64,000 nucleotides of DNA from Neptunicoccus cionae (GCF_014643735.1 NZ_BMKA01000001.1:992001-1056000), one strand, 5' to 3'. Shown: positions 1 through 9,986, counted from the stretch's first letter. Program-made: numbers and translations. Notes: generated by a model from the letters alone, not told the origin.

Positions 1-438
1 AATCGCCACTTGCAGTTTCTTCTGCATGATCTTCAGTCCGGTCGCCAGTTCGCGGCGTTCTTCTTCGGCCTGTAACAATTCACTTTGTTGTTGGGAAATC
101 TGCTCCAGCGCGATGTAAAACCTGTCCTGTGCGGTTTGCGCTTCAAGGGCGCGGGTGTCCCGTTCCTTGGACAACTCGTTCAAACGGGCTTCATAGGCGC
201 GCTGCATCACCTGGGCTTGGGTTTTGTCCGAACGTGCACTGATCCGGTCGATCATCAGGGTAGAGGTGGCGATAACAGTCCAGCAAACGCCCACAGTAAT
301 GACTGCCCCAATCGCTGTTTGAAACAGCGGGGTCGCCCGAAAATAGCGGGTTGTGCGCTCTGTGCGCATGTAAATGCGCTGCTCGGGCACATGGCGTGCC
401 AACAGCGCGTTCAGTTTTGCAAACGGTCCGTTCATCAT
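1..438 (-). CDS. M23-type metallopeptidase, N-terminal part (cut by window edge)
   Basis: Only the first 146 residues are inside the window; the frame is open to base 1. The protein starts MMNGPFAKLNALLARHVPEQ, has one membrane segment at about residues 41-60 (FQTAIGAVITVGVCWTVIAT) and then a long Glu/Gln/Lys-rich stretch typical of a coiled coil. Rhodobacteraceae envelope proteins of this layout carry a C-terminal LytM/M23 peptidase domain and act as murein hydrolases or their activators; that domain would lie outside the window, so the family call is inference. AAGGGA lies just upstream of two consecutive ATG codons (438 and 435). It is codirectional with and downstream of the ferritin-like gene and bcp. 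Another coiled-coil inner-membrane protein is the main alternative. Confidence 0.55.
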   Translation of the reverse strand, partial: MMNGPFAKLNALLARHVPEQRIYMRTERTTRYFRATPLFQTAIGAVITVGVCWTVIATSTLMIDRISARSDKTQAQVMQRAYEARLNELSKERDTRALEAQTAQDRFYIALEQISQQQSELLQAEEERRELATGLKIMQKKLQVAI

Positions 439-531
439 TTTCCCTTAGCCTTTGTATTCTGGCACCCTTAGTCGGGACCGTTGCTCGGCTTGTTTCAGAA
501 CACCCCAGTGGTTTACAAAACCCTTTGGAAA

Positions 532-552
532 CAGGCAAGAATTTCTTGCCTG
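532..552 (-). terminator. Palindromic hairpin between the ferritin-like gene and the peptidase gene
   Basis: CAGGCAAGA and TCTTGCCTG form a 9-10 bp perfect stem with a minimal loop, followed on the minus strand by a short T-rich stretch. It sits just after the stop of the DUF455 gene and may end the bcp-DUF455 transcript. The U-run is weak. Confidence 0.35.
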
Positions 553-579
553 CTCCGCAGGTTTCCGCCAATCGGGGTG

Positions 580-1392
580 TCAGTCGCCTGCCATCGGCCA
601 ATAGAAATCCAACGGCAATCCAGCCTCGGCGCGCTTTTCATCGTTGAATGGAGGCTTCAGCCCGCCCGGAAAATACTGCTGCACAAGGCGGTGGAATTCG
701 TCCTTAGGATCAATGTCATGGCGGCCGCACAAAAAGTGAAACCATTTGGAGCCATAGGCCACATGTCCGACTTCTTCGGCGTAGATCACTTCCAGCGCGG
801 CAACGGTTTCGGCGTCTTTGGCGGATTTGAACTGCTGGATCATGCCGGGTGTCACATCCAGGCCGCGGGCCTCTAGCACCATTGGCACAATGGCCAGACG
901 TCCCATGAAATCTGTCGCGGTTTCCTGCGCGGCGCGCCACATGCCTGCATGGGCGGCAAAGGCGCCGTAGTGACTGCCGAGCGCTTCAAGACGGTCGCAT
1001 AACAGGTTGAAATGCTTACTTTCCTCATCCGCCGCTTTTACCCAATCGTCAAAATAGCCCATCGGCATTTTAACATGGGCAAACCGTGCGATAATGTCCC
1101 AATGCAGGTCTACAGCGTTCAGTTCGATATGGGCAATTGCATGAATTAATGTGTTGCGGCCCTCAACCGAACCCAGCTTGCGGCGCGGCACTTTGTTCGG
1201 GGGCAGCAATTCGGGTTCGTCGGGGCGGGCAGGGAAATCCGGCGGCTGGCTGTTGCCGATCTCCAAAGGGGTACCTGCCTCTTTCGCGGAAAACCAAAGG
1301 GCTGCGGCGGCGTGGCTTTTGGCCGTTTTCTCGCGCCCGTCAGCTGTGTTCAGGACCGAGCAGGCGAGTTCCGTCAGGGTTGGCTGACTCAT
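580..1392 (-). CDS. DUF455 ferritin-like domain protein
   Basis: 270 aa, a usual length for DUF455 proteins. The central helical region has the expected carboxylate/histidine pattern: HAIAHIELNAVDLHWD at about residues 84-99, then EESKHFNLLCDRLEALGSHYG, and near the C-terminus EEVGHVAYG, the spaced E and ExxH groups of a ferritin-like four-helix bundle. These would bind a di-metal site. The exact function of the family is unknown; oxidative-stress or metal-related roles are inferred. Its start overlaps the stop of the upstream peroxiredoxin gene by 4 bases, so the two are almost certainly cotranscribed and translationally coupled. Confidence 0.82.
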   Translation of the reverse strand: MSQPTLTELACSVLNTADGREKTAKSHAAAALWFSAKEAGTPLEIGNSQPPDFPARPDEPELLPPNKVPRRKLGSVEGRNTLIHAIAHIELNAVDLHWDIIARFAHVKMPMGYFDDWVKAADEESKHFNLLCDRLEALGSHYGAFAAHAGMWRAAQETATDFMGRLAIVPMVLEARGLDVTPGMIQQFKSAKDAETVAALEVIYAEEVGHVAYGSKWFHFLCGRHDIDPKDEFHRLVQQYFPGGLKPPFNDEKRAEAGLPLDFYWPMAGD

Positions 1393-1850
1393 AAGGTTTT
1401 AACCGCTTCAAGGACCGCATCCACATGGCCGGGCACTTTTACCTTACGCCAGATTTCACGGATCACACCATCTGCATCGATCAGGAATGTGGCTCGTTCG
1501 ATTCCCATGAACTTTTTGCCGTACATATTCTTTTCAACCCAGACACCCATGTCTTCGCACAGGGTTCCGGATTCGTCGGACACCAGCGTCACGCCAAGTT
1601 TGTGCTTGGCGACAAATTTATCGTGGCTGGCAACGCTGTCTTTGGAGACCCCGATGATTGTGGCTCCGGCAGCATCAAATTCAGCGGCTTTTTCGCTAAA
1701 TCCGATGCTTTCTTTGGTGCAACCCGGCGTATTGTCCCGCGGGTAGAAATACAGCACCACCGCGCGGTCCGCGCAATCTGCCAGAGACACCGTTCCGCCA
1801 CCGTCCCGTGGCAGTGTAAACATAGGCGCTTTTTCACCGATTTCAGGCAT
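1389..1850 (-). CDS. bcp: Peroxiredoxin, Bcp/PrxQ type
   Basis: 153 aa thiol peroxidase that would reduce H2O2 and organic hydroperoxides in the cytoplasm. The fold is seen in YFYPRDNTPGCTKE with peroxidatic Cys44, GVSKDS, and TFLIDADGVIREIW near the C-terminus. Classical E. coli Bcp has a second cysteine five residues after the peroxidatic one; here the segment reads CTKESIGF, so that resolving cysteine is absent. Other cysteines are Cys26 and the one in TLCEDMG. It may therefore act as a 1-Cys type enzyme or use a different partner thiol. It is the first gene of a two-gene unit with the DUF455 gene and is divergent from the AsmA-like gene across a 140 bp gap. Confidence 0.88.
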   Translation of the reverse strand: MPEIGEKAPMFTLPRDGGGTVSLADCADRAVVLYFYPRDNTPGCTKESIGFSEKAAEFDAAGATIIGVSKDSVASHDKFVAKHKLGVTLVSDESGTLCEDMGVWVEKNMYGKKFMGIERATFLIDADGVIREIWRKVKVPGHVDAVLEAVKTL

Positions 1851-1990
1851 TTATATCCCCGTTCGCAAAAACTTGTTAAACTGGCGCTGGTATCAGCGGC
1901 CTGGTCACGTAAATAGGGTGGGCGCGCAGAGATCAAGTGTGGAAAATAACCGCATGTCACTGTTGCCGATGAAAGACGAGCGGAGAGGCA

Positions 1991-4900
1991 TTGATCTGGA
2001 TTAGACATGTTCTGGTGGGCTGCATGGCCATGCTGATGGCGGGTATCGTCCTAACGGTGCTGTCTGTTGGCGTGGTGAGCGTGCTGTTGCGCAACGGACC
2101 GCTGGAGATCCCCATGGTGCAAACGCTGGTGCAGGAACGTCTGAATACGCAGATGGCGGGGGAAACCGTTCAAATTGGCGGTGTGTCCTTGTTGTCAGGC
2201 ACGCAGGGCGTTGGCAACAGCATCCAGTTGCGCGATGTAGAGATCGCGGATGCACAAGGTCGGACATTGTTGGTGGTGCCCGAATTGCGCACGCGGTTTT
2301 CGCTGCTGTCTCTGTTACACGGTCGTGTCGCCCCCGAGGACATCGGGATCGTCGGTTCGCAACTTTCGCTAGAGCGGGCGGAGGACGGGACGATCACCCT
2401 GTTCGGAGACGGTGCGGGCTTGACCAAAGGGCTGGACGTTCTTGCGCTGCTTGACGGGCTACAGACACGGGTTGGCCTGCGCAGTTTAAAAAAGATCGAG
2501 CTGTTTGACACCGAAGTGACCTATCTTGATCGTGCGTCCGGTCGCTCTTGGGTGCTTGCCAATTCGACGCTGGCAATCACACGGGATGGTGATCGCCTGT
2601 CAGGCCGCGCCGAACTGGCCCTGAGCGAGGGCAAAGGGGGCGCGGTGGCCAATGACGCCACTTCCGAAAATGCTACGATGATTTTGAACGGGGATTACGT
2701 TCTTGGCTCCGAAGAAGCCACAGTGTCCTTCCAGTTTGCAAACGCAGCACCGTCGGAAATTGCTGATATTTTCCAAGCCTTTGACTGGCTGCGCAATCTG
2801 GAAACCACACTCAGCGGTTCCGTAAGGGCGAGCCTTTCGGGCAATGGCACCCTTGGCGATCTACACGGTGTTTTGCAACTGTCCGAAGGGGCTTTGGCGG
2901 AAACACCAGACAGTCAGCCGATCACCTTCACTCAGGCCAAAGTTTATTTTGAATACAACCACGAAAATGACGCTCTGAACCTGACGCAAGTGGATCTGGA
3001 AACCAGTTCCGGCGCATTGCAGGCAGCGGGTTTCGCCCAGATGCACCGCGGCGCAGAGGGGCGTGTGGATGCGTTGTCAGGGCAGTTGCGCTTGTCCGAC
3101 ATCAGCATCCAGCGCCCCGATCTTTTCGATCAGGATGTGGGCCTGTCTTCAGCGGCGCTCGATGCGCGGGTTTCCTTTGCTCCGCTCACGATCGAAGTGG
3201 GCCGCTTGGCGGTTTTTGACGGGGACACAACGATAAAGGTTAAGGGGAAATCCGTCGCTGGAGAGACCTACTGGGAAAACAGTTATGATGTGGATGTGAA
3301 CCGGATCGGGCTTGAGCGGTTAAAACAGCTGTGGCCGAAACCGGTCGTCGATAAAACCCGTCGCTGGATTAACGAGAACGTGTCTGACGGGCGTATCGTG
3401 AACTTCGCAGGTGGCATGCGGTCTTACGACGGGGACTATGAATATGCCTTTAACTTCGGGGTAGAGGCCGCGAACTTCCGCTTCGTTAAAACCGTTCCGA
3501 ATTTGCAGGAGGGCGCAGGCTTTGGGTATCTCACCCATCAAGATTTGCGACTGGACCTGAGCAGCGGATATGTTGTGGCACCGAACGGAACCGAGGTAGA
3601 CGTAGCGGGATCGGGACTGTTTATTCCAGATATCCACCAGCGGCCGTCCCCTGGAGAAATCACCCTGAGCGCGAAGGGCGATGTGGGGGCAGCGCTTGGC
3701 CTTTTGAACGTGGAGAAGTTTCAGTTCCTCAACAAGGTTGGCCTATCCGAGGACGTAGCCGAAGGGCAGGCGGTGGTGCGTGGCACGTTCAAGCTGCCGC
3801 TTGATAAACACGCCAAGACCAGCGACGTGAAGATGGATTTGACCGCTCAGCTTGGCGGTGTGCATTCCGATACGTTGATAGAAGGAAAATCGTTAACAGC
3901 GGATGCTCTGGTGGCCCATGTCACCGATCAGGGCGTGACGCTTTCCGGTGATGTGAAGCTTGATGCGGTTCCGGTAACAGCCCGTTGGACTCAGGCCTTT
4001 GGTAAAGATGTTCCAAAGCAAAGCACTGTCACAGCCGCGTTCGATTTGTCGGACAGGAACCTGCGTGCACTTGGTATTCAGTTACCCGACGGCACTATCA
4101 GCGGGCAGGCGCGCGGGGCGATGGAAATAACCCTTAAGAAAGGCGCGGCGCCGTCTTTTGTGATGTCGTCGAACCTGCAAGGGGCGCGGTTGTCCATATC
4201 GGCGCTGAACTGGTCCAAAGCGGCTGCAACGTCGGGCAAGCTTGACATGACCGGACACTTGGGCGACCAGCCGCAAGTACATAGCATTGCGTTCAGTGCG
4301 CCGGGACTGTCGGCACAGGGAACGCTGGACCTGAACGCCGACGGCAGCTTGCGCCGCGCGCGATTTGGCAGTGTTTCGGTCGGGCGTTGGCTTGACACAT
4401 CCGCAGTGCTGACACCGACGGGAAATGGCAGCTCTACAATCTCTGTGAACGGCGGGCGCGCCGATCTGCGCTACCTCGACGATGCGTCCGATGGCGGAAA
4501 TTCCGGCGGAACTGGCAGTTCTACTATCAATCTGGCACTGGATCAGGTGCGGATCACCGACAGCCTGACGCTCAGCGCGTTTTCTGGAAAGTTGAACACA
4601 GCCAAAGGGCTTCGTGGCAGTTTTGTTGGACGGATCAATGGTGGCACGCGGGTGGATGGTCAGTTGTTCCCCCAAGAACACGGCACCGCGCTGGAGCTGA
4701 CCAGCAAGGATGCAGGCGGGGTTCTGCAATCCGCCGGCTTACTGAAAAACGCGCGGGGCGGAGAATTGCGCCTTGTGTTGGTGCCCCGCTCCGGTGACGG
4801 GAATTACGATGGGAGCTTGAATGTTAAGCGCACGCGGCTGCGGGATGCGTCGGCAATGGCCGGTCTGTTGAACGCAATTTCTGTGGTGGGGCTTTTGCAG

Positions 4901-5278
4901 CAGCTGGAGGGGGAAGGCATCCATTTCAATACAGTAGAGGGTCAATTCAAGCTGCGCTCTAACGGGGTGAAACTGGAACGGATCAGCGCGGTTGGTCCGT
5001 CTATGGGAATGACGCTGGACGGTTGGTACGACACCGCCCGCAAATCGGTGAATTTTGAGGGCGTCGTCACGCCGCTTTATGCGGTGAACGGTATTTTTGA
5101 ACGTTTGTTTGGCCCGCTCATGGGGCGGCGTAAGGGTGAAGGTATGTTCAGCTTCACCTACAAAATGCAAGGCGCCGCTGATGATCCCAAAGTGTCGGTT
5201 AACCCGCTGTCAATTCTGACACCGGGGGCCTTTCGTGAGATTTTCCGCACCAAACCACCGGCACCGCCTGCGCAATAG
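1991..5278 (+). CDS. Large AsmA-like / DUF3971-type envelope protein
   Basis: 1095 aa. An N-terminal membrane anchor (about residues 8-33) is followed by a very long, Gly/Ser/Thr-rich, beta-strand-like region with repeated L-x-D and G-x-V patterns, ending in a segment (GVVTPLYAVNGIFERL, then DDPKVSVNPLSILTPG) typical of the AsmA-like C-terminal region. Members such as YhdP and TamB bridge the periplasm and help move phospholipids to the outer membrane; that role is inferred. The start is TTG at 1991: the frame is closed by TGA at 1970 and no ATG precedes it, and GGAGAGG lies 3-9 bases upstream. The next in-frame ATGs are 11 and 13 codons later. queA follows after 48 bases. Confidence 0.8.
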   Translation: MIWIRHVLVGCMAMLMAGIVLTVLSVGVVSVLLRNGPLEIPMVQTLVQERLNTQMAGETVQIGGVSLLSGTQGVGNSIQLRDVEIADAQGRTLLVVPELRTRFSLLSLLHGRVAPEDIGIVGSQLSLERAEDGTITLFGDGAGLTKGLDVLALLDGLQTRVGLRSLKKIELFDTEVTYLDRASGRSWVLANSTLAITRDGDRLSGRAELALSEGKGGAVANDATSENATMILNGDYVLGSEEATVSFQFANAAPSEIADIFQAFDWLRNLETTLSGSVRASLSGNGTLGDLHGVLQLSEGALAETPDSQPITFTQAKVYFEYNHENDALNLTQVDLETSSGALQAAGFAQMHRGAEGRVDALSGQLRLSDISIQRPDLFDQDVGLSSAALDARVSFAPLTIEVGRLAVFDGDTTIKVKGKSVAGETYWENSYDVDVNRIGLERLKQLWPKPVVDKTRRWINENVSDGRIVNFAGGMRSYDGDYEYAFNFGVEAANFRFVKTVPNLQEGAGFGYLTHQDLRLDLSSGYVVAPNGTEVDVAGSGLFIPDIHQRPSPGEITLSAKGDVGAALGLLNVEKFQFLNKVGLSEDVAEGQAVVRGTFKLPLDKHAKTSDVKMDLTAQLGGVHSDTLIEGKSLTADALVAHVTDQGVTLSGDVKLDAVPVTARWTQAFGKDVPKQSTVTAAFDLSDRNLRALGIQLPDGTISGQARGAMEITLKKGAAPSFVMSSNLQGARLSISALNWSKAAATSGKLDMTGHLGDQPQVHSIAFSAPGLSAQGTLDLNADGSLRRARFGSVSVGRWLDTSAVLTPTGNGSSTISVNGGRADLRYLDDASDGGNSGGTGSSTINLALDQVRITDSLTLSAFSGKLNTAKGLRGSFVGRINGGTRVDGQLFPQEHGTALELTSKDAGGVLQSAGLLKNARGGELRLVLVPRSGDGNYDGSLNVKRTRLRDASAMAGLLNAISVVGLLQQLEGEGIHFNTVEGQFKLRSNGVKLERISAVGPSMGMTLDGWYDTARKSVNFEGVVTPLYAVNGIFERLFGPLMGRRKGEGMFSFTYKMQGAADDPKVSVNPLSILTPGAFREIFRTKPPAPPAQ

Positions 5279-5326
5279 CACCAATAATGGTTGCACTCTG
5301 GCGCGGGTTTGGGCATGGGCAGGGCC

Positions 5327-6385
5327 ATGAGACTCTCTGATTTTGATTTTGACCTGCCCGACAGCCTGATCGCCCTGCGACCGGCCAAACCGCGTCCATC
5401 CTCCCGCCTGCTGGTGGCTGAGGGGACGGAGCTGTCAGACCATCATTTCTTTGACCTGCCGTGCTTTTTACGCAGGGGCGACCGTCTGGTGCTGAATGAT
5501 ACCAAAGTCATCCCCGCGCGCCTGAACGGCAAGCGGCGGCGGATGTCCGATCAGGGGGAAACCTTTGCCGCTGTTGAGGTGACTTTGCTGTCGCTGGACG
5601 GGCAGGGGGACTGGATGGCGTTGGCCAAACCGGGGCGGCGCGTGCGCGAGGGTGAGGAGATCGTCTTTTCGCCGGAGCTGTCAGCGGAAGTACTGGAAAA
5701 GGGCGCGGACGGATTAAAGCTGCGGTTCTCTCTTTCGGGGGCGGATTTTGATGCCCAACTCGCAGCGCTTGGCGCGATGCCGTTGCCCCCCTATATCGCG
5801 GCGAAACGGGCGGCGGATGAACAGGATGTGCAGGACTACCAGACGGTATTTGCACAGAATTCCGGTGCCGTGGCAGCGCCCACCGCATCGTTGCACTTTG
5901 ATCAGGGAATACTTGATGACTTGTCTGACATGGGGGTGGAATTCTCTAAGGTGACCCTGCATGTGGGGGCCGGAACCTTCCTTCCGGTAAAGACCGATGA
6001 CGTGAGCGAACATAAAATGCACGCGGAATGGGGGAGGGTGGACGAACAGGCCGCCGCTGAAATAGCCAGCACCAAAGCACAGGGCGGACGGGTCATCCCC
6101 GTTGGCACAACTGCGCTACGCCTGTTGGAAACAGCCGCGCGGGACACGGGAGAGATCGCGCCTTGGGTCGGGGAGACCGACATCTTTATCAAACCGGGCT
6201 TTAAGTTCGCCGTCACCGACGGTTTGATCACGAATTTCCACCTTCCAAAGTCCACGTTGATGATGCTCGTCAGTGCGTTGATGGGGGTGGATGCGATCAA
6301 AAGCATATATGCCCACGCGATTAACGAAAAATATCGTTTTTTTTCCTATGGTGACAGCTCTCTTCTCTTGCCCAAGCAGCGGTAA
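5327..6385 (+). CDS. queA: tRNA preQ1(34) S-adenosylmethionine ribosyltransferase-isomerase QueA
   Basis: 352 aa, the normal size. It transfers the ribosyl part of S-adenosylmethionine to preQ1 at tRNA position 34 to give epoxyqueuosine, in queuosine synthesis. Family hallmarks seen are the N-terminal [63 protein letters not shown] and [17 protein letters not shown]. The start is placed at ATG 5327, giving [11 protein letters not shown], where family members begin; in-frame TTG 5291 and ATG 5315 would add 12 or 4 residues. It lies downstream of the AsmA-like gene on the same strand. Confidence 0.95.
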   Translation: MRLSDFDFDLPDSLIALRPAKPRPSSRLLVAEGTELSDHHFFDLPCFLRRGDRLVLNDTKVIPARLNGKRRRMSDQGETFAAVEVTLLSLDGQGDWMALAKPGRRVREGEEIVFSPELSAEVLEKGADGLKLRFSLSGADFDAQLAALGAMPLPPYIAAKRAADEQDVQDYQTVFAQNSGAVAAPTASLHFDQGILDDLSDMGVEFSKVTLHVGAGTFLPVKTDDVSEHKMHAEWGRVDEQAAAEIASTKAQGGRVIPVGTTALRLLETAARDTGEIAPWVGETDIFIKPGFKFAVTDGLITNFHLPKSTLMMLVSALMGVDAIKSIYAHAINEKYRFFSYGDSSLLLPKQR

Positions 6386-6491
6386 GCTGCGCAAGGGGAC
6401 GAATAGCCGATCAAAGGTGTCGTGTTTGTCTTGTATCGGGGCAACCGAATCCCATATGGCTGGCGCAAATTGAACGCGGTTAGGCGACGAC

Positions 6492-7766
6492 ATGACACTT
6501 GTACTGAAAAATTCCTGGGCTCTGCTTTTGGGTATGTTCCTGCTGATGCTTGGCAATGGTGTGCAAGGCACATTGCTTGGGATCAGGGGCGCGCTGGAAG
6601 GATTTACGCCGGGCAGTATGTCGCTGATCATGTCAGGGTATTTCGTCGGCTTTCTAGGCGGATCGCGCATGGCGCCGGGCATGATCCGGCGGGTGGGACA
6701 CGTGCGGGTTTTTGCGGCTCTGGCGTCAATGATTTCGGCTGCTTTGATACTTTATGCAGCAGTTCCAAACGAATACGTCTGGTTTTTCCTGCGGGTGGTT
6801 GTGGGGTTCTGCTTTTCCGGCGTGTATGTGGTCGCTGAAAGCTGGCTGAACGATTCTGCCACGAATGAAACGCGAGGGCAGGCATTGTCGGCCTACCTTA
6901 TCGTGCAAATGATGGGGATTGTTGCCGCGCAGTGGTTGCTGAACTTTGCTGATGTGGCAGGGTTCATCCTGTTTATCATTATCTCGGTTGCGGTTTCCGT
7001 TTCTTTCGCTCCGATTCTGTTGTCCGTTAGCCCCGCTCCGGTGTTTCACACGACCAAACCGATGACCTTGAAGGAGTTGTATCACGCTTCGCCCCTTGGC
7101 GTTGTGGGCACTTTCCTTCTGGGCGGTATCTTTGCGGCGCTATTCGGGATGACAGCGGTTTACGGGACCGAAAAAGGGATGAGTGTTGGCGAAATCTCTA
7201 TCTTCGTGGGGATAATCTATGTGGGCGGGATGCTGTGCCAGTTTCCCATTGGTTGGTTGTCGGACCGGATGGACCGGCGTCTTTTGATCATCGGAATCAC
7301 CATGATCGGCACCGCAGCCACTCTGGTGGCCTTTGCCTTTGCGTCCAATTTCACCATCCTGATGGTTTGTAGTTTTGTGATTGGCGGCACGGCGAACCCG
7401 CTTTATTCCTTGCTGCTCGCTTATACCAACGACTTTCTGGAGCTTGAGGACATGGCCGCGGCCAGTGGTGGTTTGATCTTTGTAAATGGAATCGGCGCAA
7501 TTGCTGGCCCGCTGATGGTGGGCTGGATGATGTCTACCTTCGGGTCGGACAGTTTCTTCCTTTATATCGGTGCCTTGACGATGACGATGGCACTTTATGC
7601 GATCTACCGGACCTTCCAGCGTGCGTCGCCGGATGTGGACGACACAAACAGTTACGCTCCGGTGTTCAGCACAGCATCGCCAGTGGCCTTTGAGGTGGCC
7701 CAAGAGGTCGCGATTGAAATGGCGCTAGAGGGTGAAGAAAACAACGATAGCGTTAACAGTTTGTAA
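6492..7766 (+). CDS. MFS transporter, YcaD-like
   Basis: 424 aa with about 12 hydrophobic membrane segments and a cytoplasmic, acidic C-terminal tail. MFS signs include the segment GGSRMAPGMIRRVGH between helices 2 and 3, ESWLNDSATNETRGQALSAY after helix 4, and GWLSDRMDRRLLI, the classic DRxxRR loop after helix 8. The ESWLN element matches YcaD-like transporters of unknown substrate. It lies 106 bases after queA on the same strand with no clear terminator between, so it could be cotranscribed. The substrate cannot be told from the sequence. Confidence 0.85.
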   Translation: MTLVLKNSWALLLGMFLLMLGNGVQGTLLGIRGALEGFTPGSMSLIMSGYFVGFLGGSRMAPGMIRRVGHVRVFAALASMISAALILYAAVPNEYVWFFLRVVVGFCFSGVYVVAESWLNDSATNETRGQALSAYLIVQMMGIVAAQWLLNFADVAGFILFIIISVAVSVSFAPILLSVSPAPVFHTTKPMTLKELYHASPLGVVGTFLLGGIFAALFGMTAVYGTEKGMSVGEISIFVGIIYVGGMLCQFPIGWLSDRMDRRLLIIGITMIGTAATLVAFAFASNFTILMVCSFVIGGTANPLYSLLLAYTNDFLELEDMAAASGGLIFVNGIGAIAGPLMVGWMMSTFGSDSFFLYIGALTMTMALYAIYRTFQRASPDVDDTNSYAPVFSTASPVAFEVAQEVAIEMALEGEENNDSVNSL

Positions 7767-7859
7767 AATAGTTAAAAAACTGTTGACGCGACGTGTTTCA
7801 GGCTCAAGTCTGGTCTTAAGGCCCAGTTATTTTGTGTATTAGCTATGTCGGAGGGAACT

Positions 7860-8438
7860 ATGGACAAAGCGAAAGAGATTATTGAGTTCTGGATCAACGA
7901 AGTCGGACCTAGCGGATGGTATCAAAGCACCAAGGCGCTTGATAACAAGATTAAAGACCGCTTTATGGACGATTACGAGGCCGCCAAGAAAGGCGATTAT
8001 GACGGATGGGGCAGTTGCCCTGACAAGTCGCTGGCCCTGTTGATCTTGCTGGACCAGTTTCCACGGAATATGTTTCGTGAAGACCCTCGCGCCTTTGCAA
8101 CGGATGCCAAAGCGTTGAAGGTCGCCGCCCATGCGATAGATGAAGGCTATGATATGCGCACGGACGAGCCGCAGCGTCAGTTCTATTATCTGCCGTTCAT
8201 GCATTCGGAATGTCTCACCCATCAGGAACGCTGTGTTCGCCTGATCGCCAAGCGGATGTCGGCCAACGGCAGCACCAATCTGCTGCATGCCAAGGTGCAT
8301 CGCGCCGTGATCCGCAAATTCGGGCGTTTTCCTTATCGGAACAATGCTTTGGGGCGGAATTCCACGCAGGGTGAGGTCGCGTTTCTTGAAAATGGCGGCT
8401 ACCAGCAGATGACCCAAGACGTTAAAGCCGCAGCCTGA
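7860..8438 (+). CDS. DUF924 family protein
   Basis: 192 aa. The protein has the DUF924 signature: EIIEFWINEVGPSGWYQSTKALDNKIKDRF, then LALLILLDQFPRNMFR, and HSECLTHQERCV in the helical C-terminal half; the family is a tetratricopeptide-like helical fold of unknown biochemical role. The start is taken at ATG 7860 because GGAGGG lies 5 bases upstream; the ATG at 7845 lies before that ribosome binding site and would add five residues. It is a single gene between the MFS transporter and lpdA. Confidence 0.83.
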   Translation: MDKAKEIIEFWINEVGPSGWYQSTKALDNKIKDRFMDDYEAAKKGDYDGWGSCPDKSLALLILLDQFPRNMFREDPRAFATDAKALKVAAHAIDEGYDMRTDEPQRQFYYLPFMHSECLTHQERCVRLIAKRMSANGSTNLLHAKVHRAVIRKFGRFPYRNNALGRNSTQGEVAFLENGGYQQMTQDVKAAA

Positions 8439-8568
8439 TCAGCGCTGCGGTAGTGTGTTGGGGACCGTTTTTCGCCATAGTTTTTGGTGCGCTCTTGCGA
8501 GATTGGATGAAATGTAGCATCCTAGTTGCAAGATAGTTTAACCTTGAACCAATTCTGCGAGGACGAGA

Positions 8569-9963
8569 ATGGCCGACACCCAGTTTGATATGATTGTGAT
8601 AGGCGCGGGGCCGGGCGGCTATGTCTGCGCGATCCGTGGCGCGCAAAACGGTTTGAAGGTCGCGGTGGTCGAACGGGAACATCTGGGCGGCATCTGTCTG
8701 AACTGGGGCTGCATCCCGACCAAGGCGCTGCTGCGCTCTTCCGAGGTGTTCCACCTGATGCACCGCGCCAAGGAGTTCGGTTTGAAAGCAGAAGGCATTG
8801 ATTACGATATTGATGCAGTGGTCAAACGCTCTCGTGGGGTGGCAAAGCAGCTTTCCGGTGGCGTCGGGCATCTTTTGAAGAAGAACAAAGTTACCGTCGT
8901 GATGGGCGCGGCAAAGCTTGCCGGTAAGGGCAAGGTTCTTGTCACCAACAATGACGGCGAGCAAACGCTTTCAGCCAAGACCATCGTTGTCGCCACGGGC
9001 GCCCGTGCCCGCGAATTGCCGGGGTTGGAGGCTGACGGCGAACGGGTCTGGACCTATCGCCACGCGCTGAACCCGCCTCACATGCCTAAAAAGCTGCTGG
9101 TGATCGGTTCCGGTGCGATTGGCATCGAATTTGCCAGCTTCTTCAACACCCTTGGGACAGACACCACTGTGGTCGAGGTGATGGACCGCGTGCTGCCGGT
9201 TGAAGACGAAGAAATCTCAAAACACGCGAAAAAGCAGTTTGAAAAACAGGGCATGACCATCATGGAGAAATCCACGGTCAAGAAGCTGGACCGCGCCAAG
9301 GATAAGGTTACGGCCCATATCGAAAAAGGCGGCAAGGTTGAGAAGCTGGAATTCGACACGGTAATTTCGGCGGTCGGTATTGTCGGGAACGTAGAAGGGC
9401 TGGGCCTGGAGGAAGCGGGGATCAAGGTGGATCGCACTCATGTGATCACTGACGAATACTGCCGCACGGGTGCCGACGGGATCTTTGCGATTGGCGACAT
9501 TGCCGGTGCGCCGTGGCTTGCCCATAAAGCGAGCCATGAAGGTGTTATGGTTGCTGATATGGTTGCGGGCAAACACGCCCATCCGGTGAAACCCGAAAGC
9601 ATCGCTGGCTGCACCTACTGCCACCCACAGGTCGCCAGTGTCGGTCTGACCGAGGCGAAAGCAAAGGAGGCGGGTTATGATATCAAAGTCGGACGCTTCC
9701 CTTTCATCGGCAACGGCAAAGCCATCGCGCTCGGCGAACCGGAGGGCATGGTGAAAACCATATTCGACGCCAAAACCGGAGAGCTGTTGGGCGCCCATAT
9801 GGTGGGTGCGGAAGTGACCGAGCTGATCCAAGGCTATGTGGTGGGCCGCCAGTTGGAGACAACCGAAGAAGATCTGATGCAGACTGTCTTCCCACACCCC
9901 ACACTGTCCGAGATGATGCACGAGAGTGTTCTTGATGCTTACGGGGCTGCGATCCATTTCTAG
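8569..9963 (+). CDS. lpdA: Dihydrolipoamide dehydrogenase (E3)
   Basis: 464 aa flavoprotein disulfide reductase that reoxidises dihydrolipoamide of 2-oxoacid dehydrogenase complexes, passing electrons through FAD to NAD+. Seen in order: FAD-binding VIGAGPGGYVCAIRGAQ, redox-active GGICLNWGCIPTK, NAD-binding VIGSGAIGIEFASFF, FAD-binding FAIGDIAGAPWLAHKA, and the C-terminal active-site HPTLSEMMHES with the catalytic His-Glu pair. The gene stands alone, not beside E1/E2 subunits, and is closed by a strong terminator. The lipoyl synthase gene lies 3.5 kb downstream, so lipoate-dependent metabolism is doubly represented here. Confidence 0.93.
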   Translation: MADTQFDMIVIGAGPGGYVCAIRGAQNGLKVAVVEREHLGGICLNWGCIPTKALLRSSEVFHLMHRAKEFGLKAEGIDYDIDAVVKRSRGVAKQLSGGVGHLLKKNKVTVVMGAAKLAGKGKVLVTNNDGEQTLSAKTIVVATGARARELPGLEADGERVWTYRHALNPPHMPKKLLVIGSGAIGIEFASFFNTLGTDTTVVEVMDRVLPVEDEEISKHAKKQFEKQGMTIMEKSTVKKLDRAKDKVTAHIEKGGKVEKLEFDTVISAVGIVGNVEGLGLEEAGIKVDRTHVITDEYCRTGADGIFAIGDIAGAPWLAHKASHEGVMVADMVAGKHAHPVKPESIAGCTYCHPQVASVGLTEAKAKEAGYDIKVGRFPFIGNGKAIALGEPEGMVKTIFDAKTGELLGAHMVGAEVTELIQGYVVGRQLETTEEDLMQTVFPHPTLSEMMHESVLDAYGAAIHF

Positions 9964-9986
9964 GTTTCGGAAATACTAACACGATC

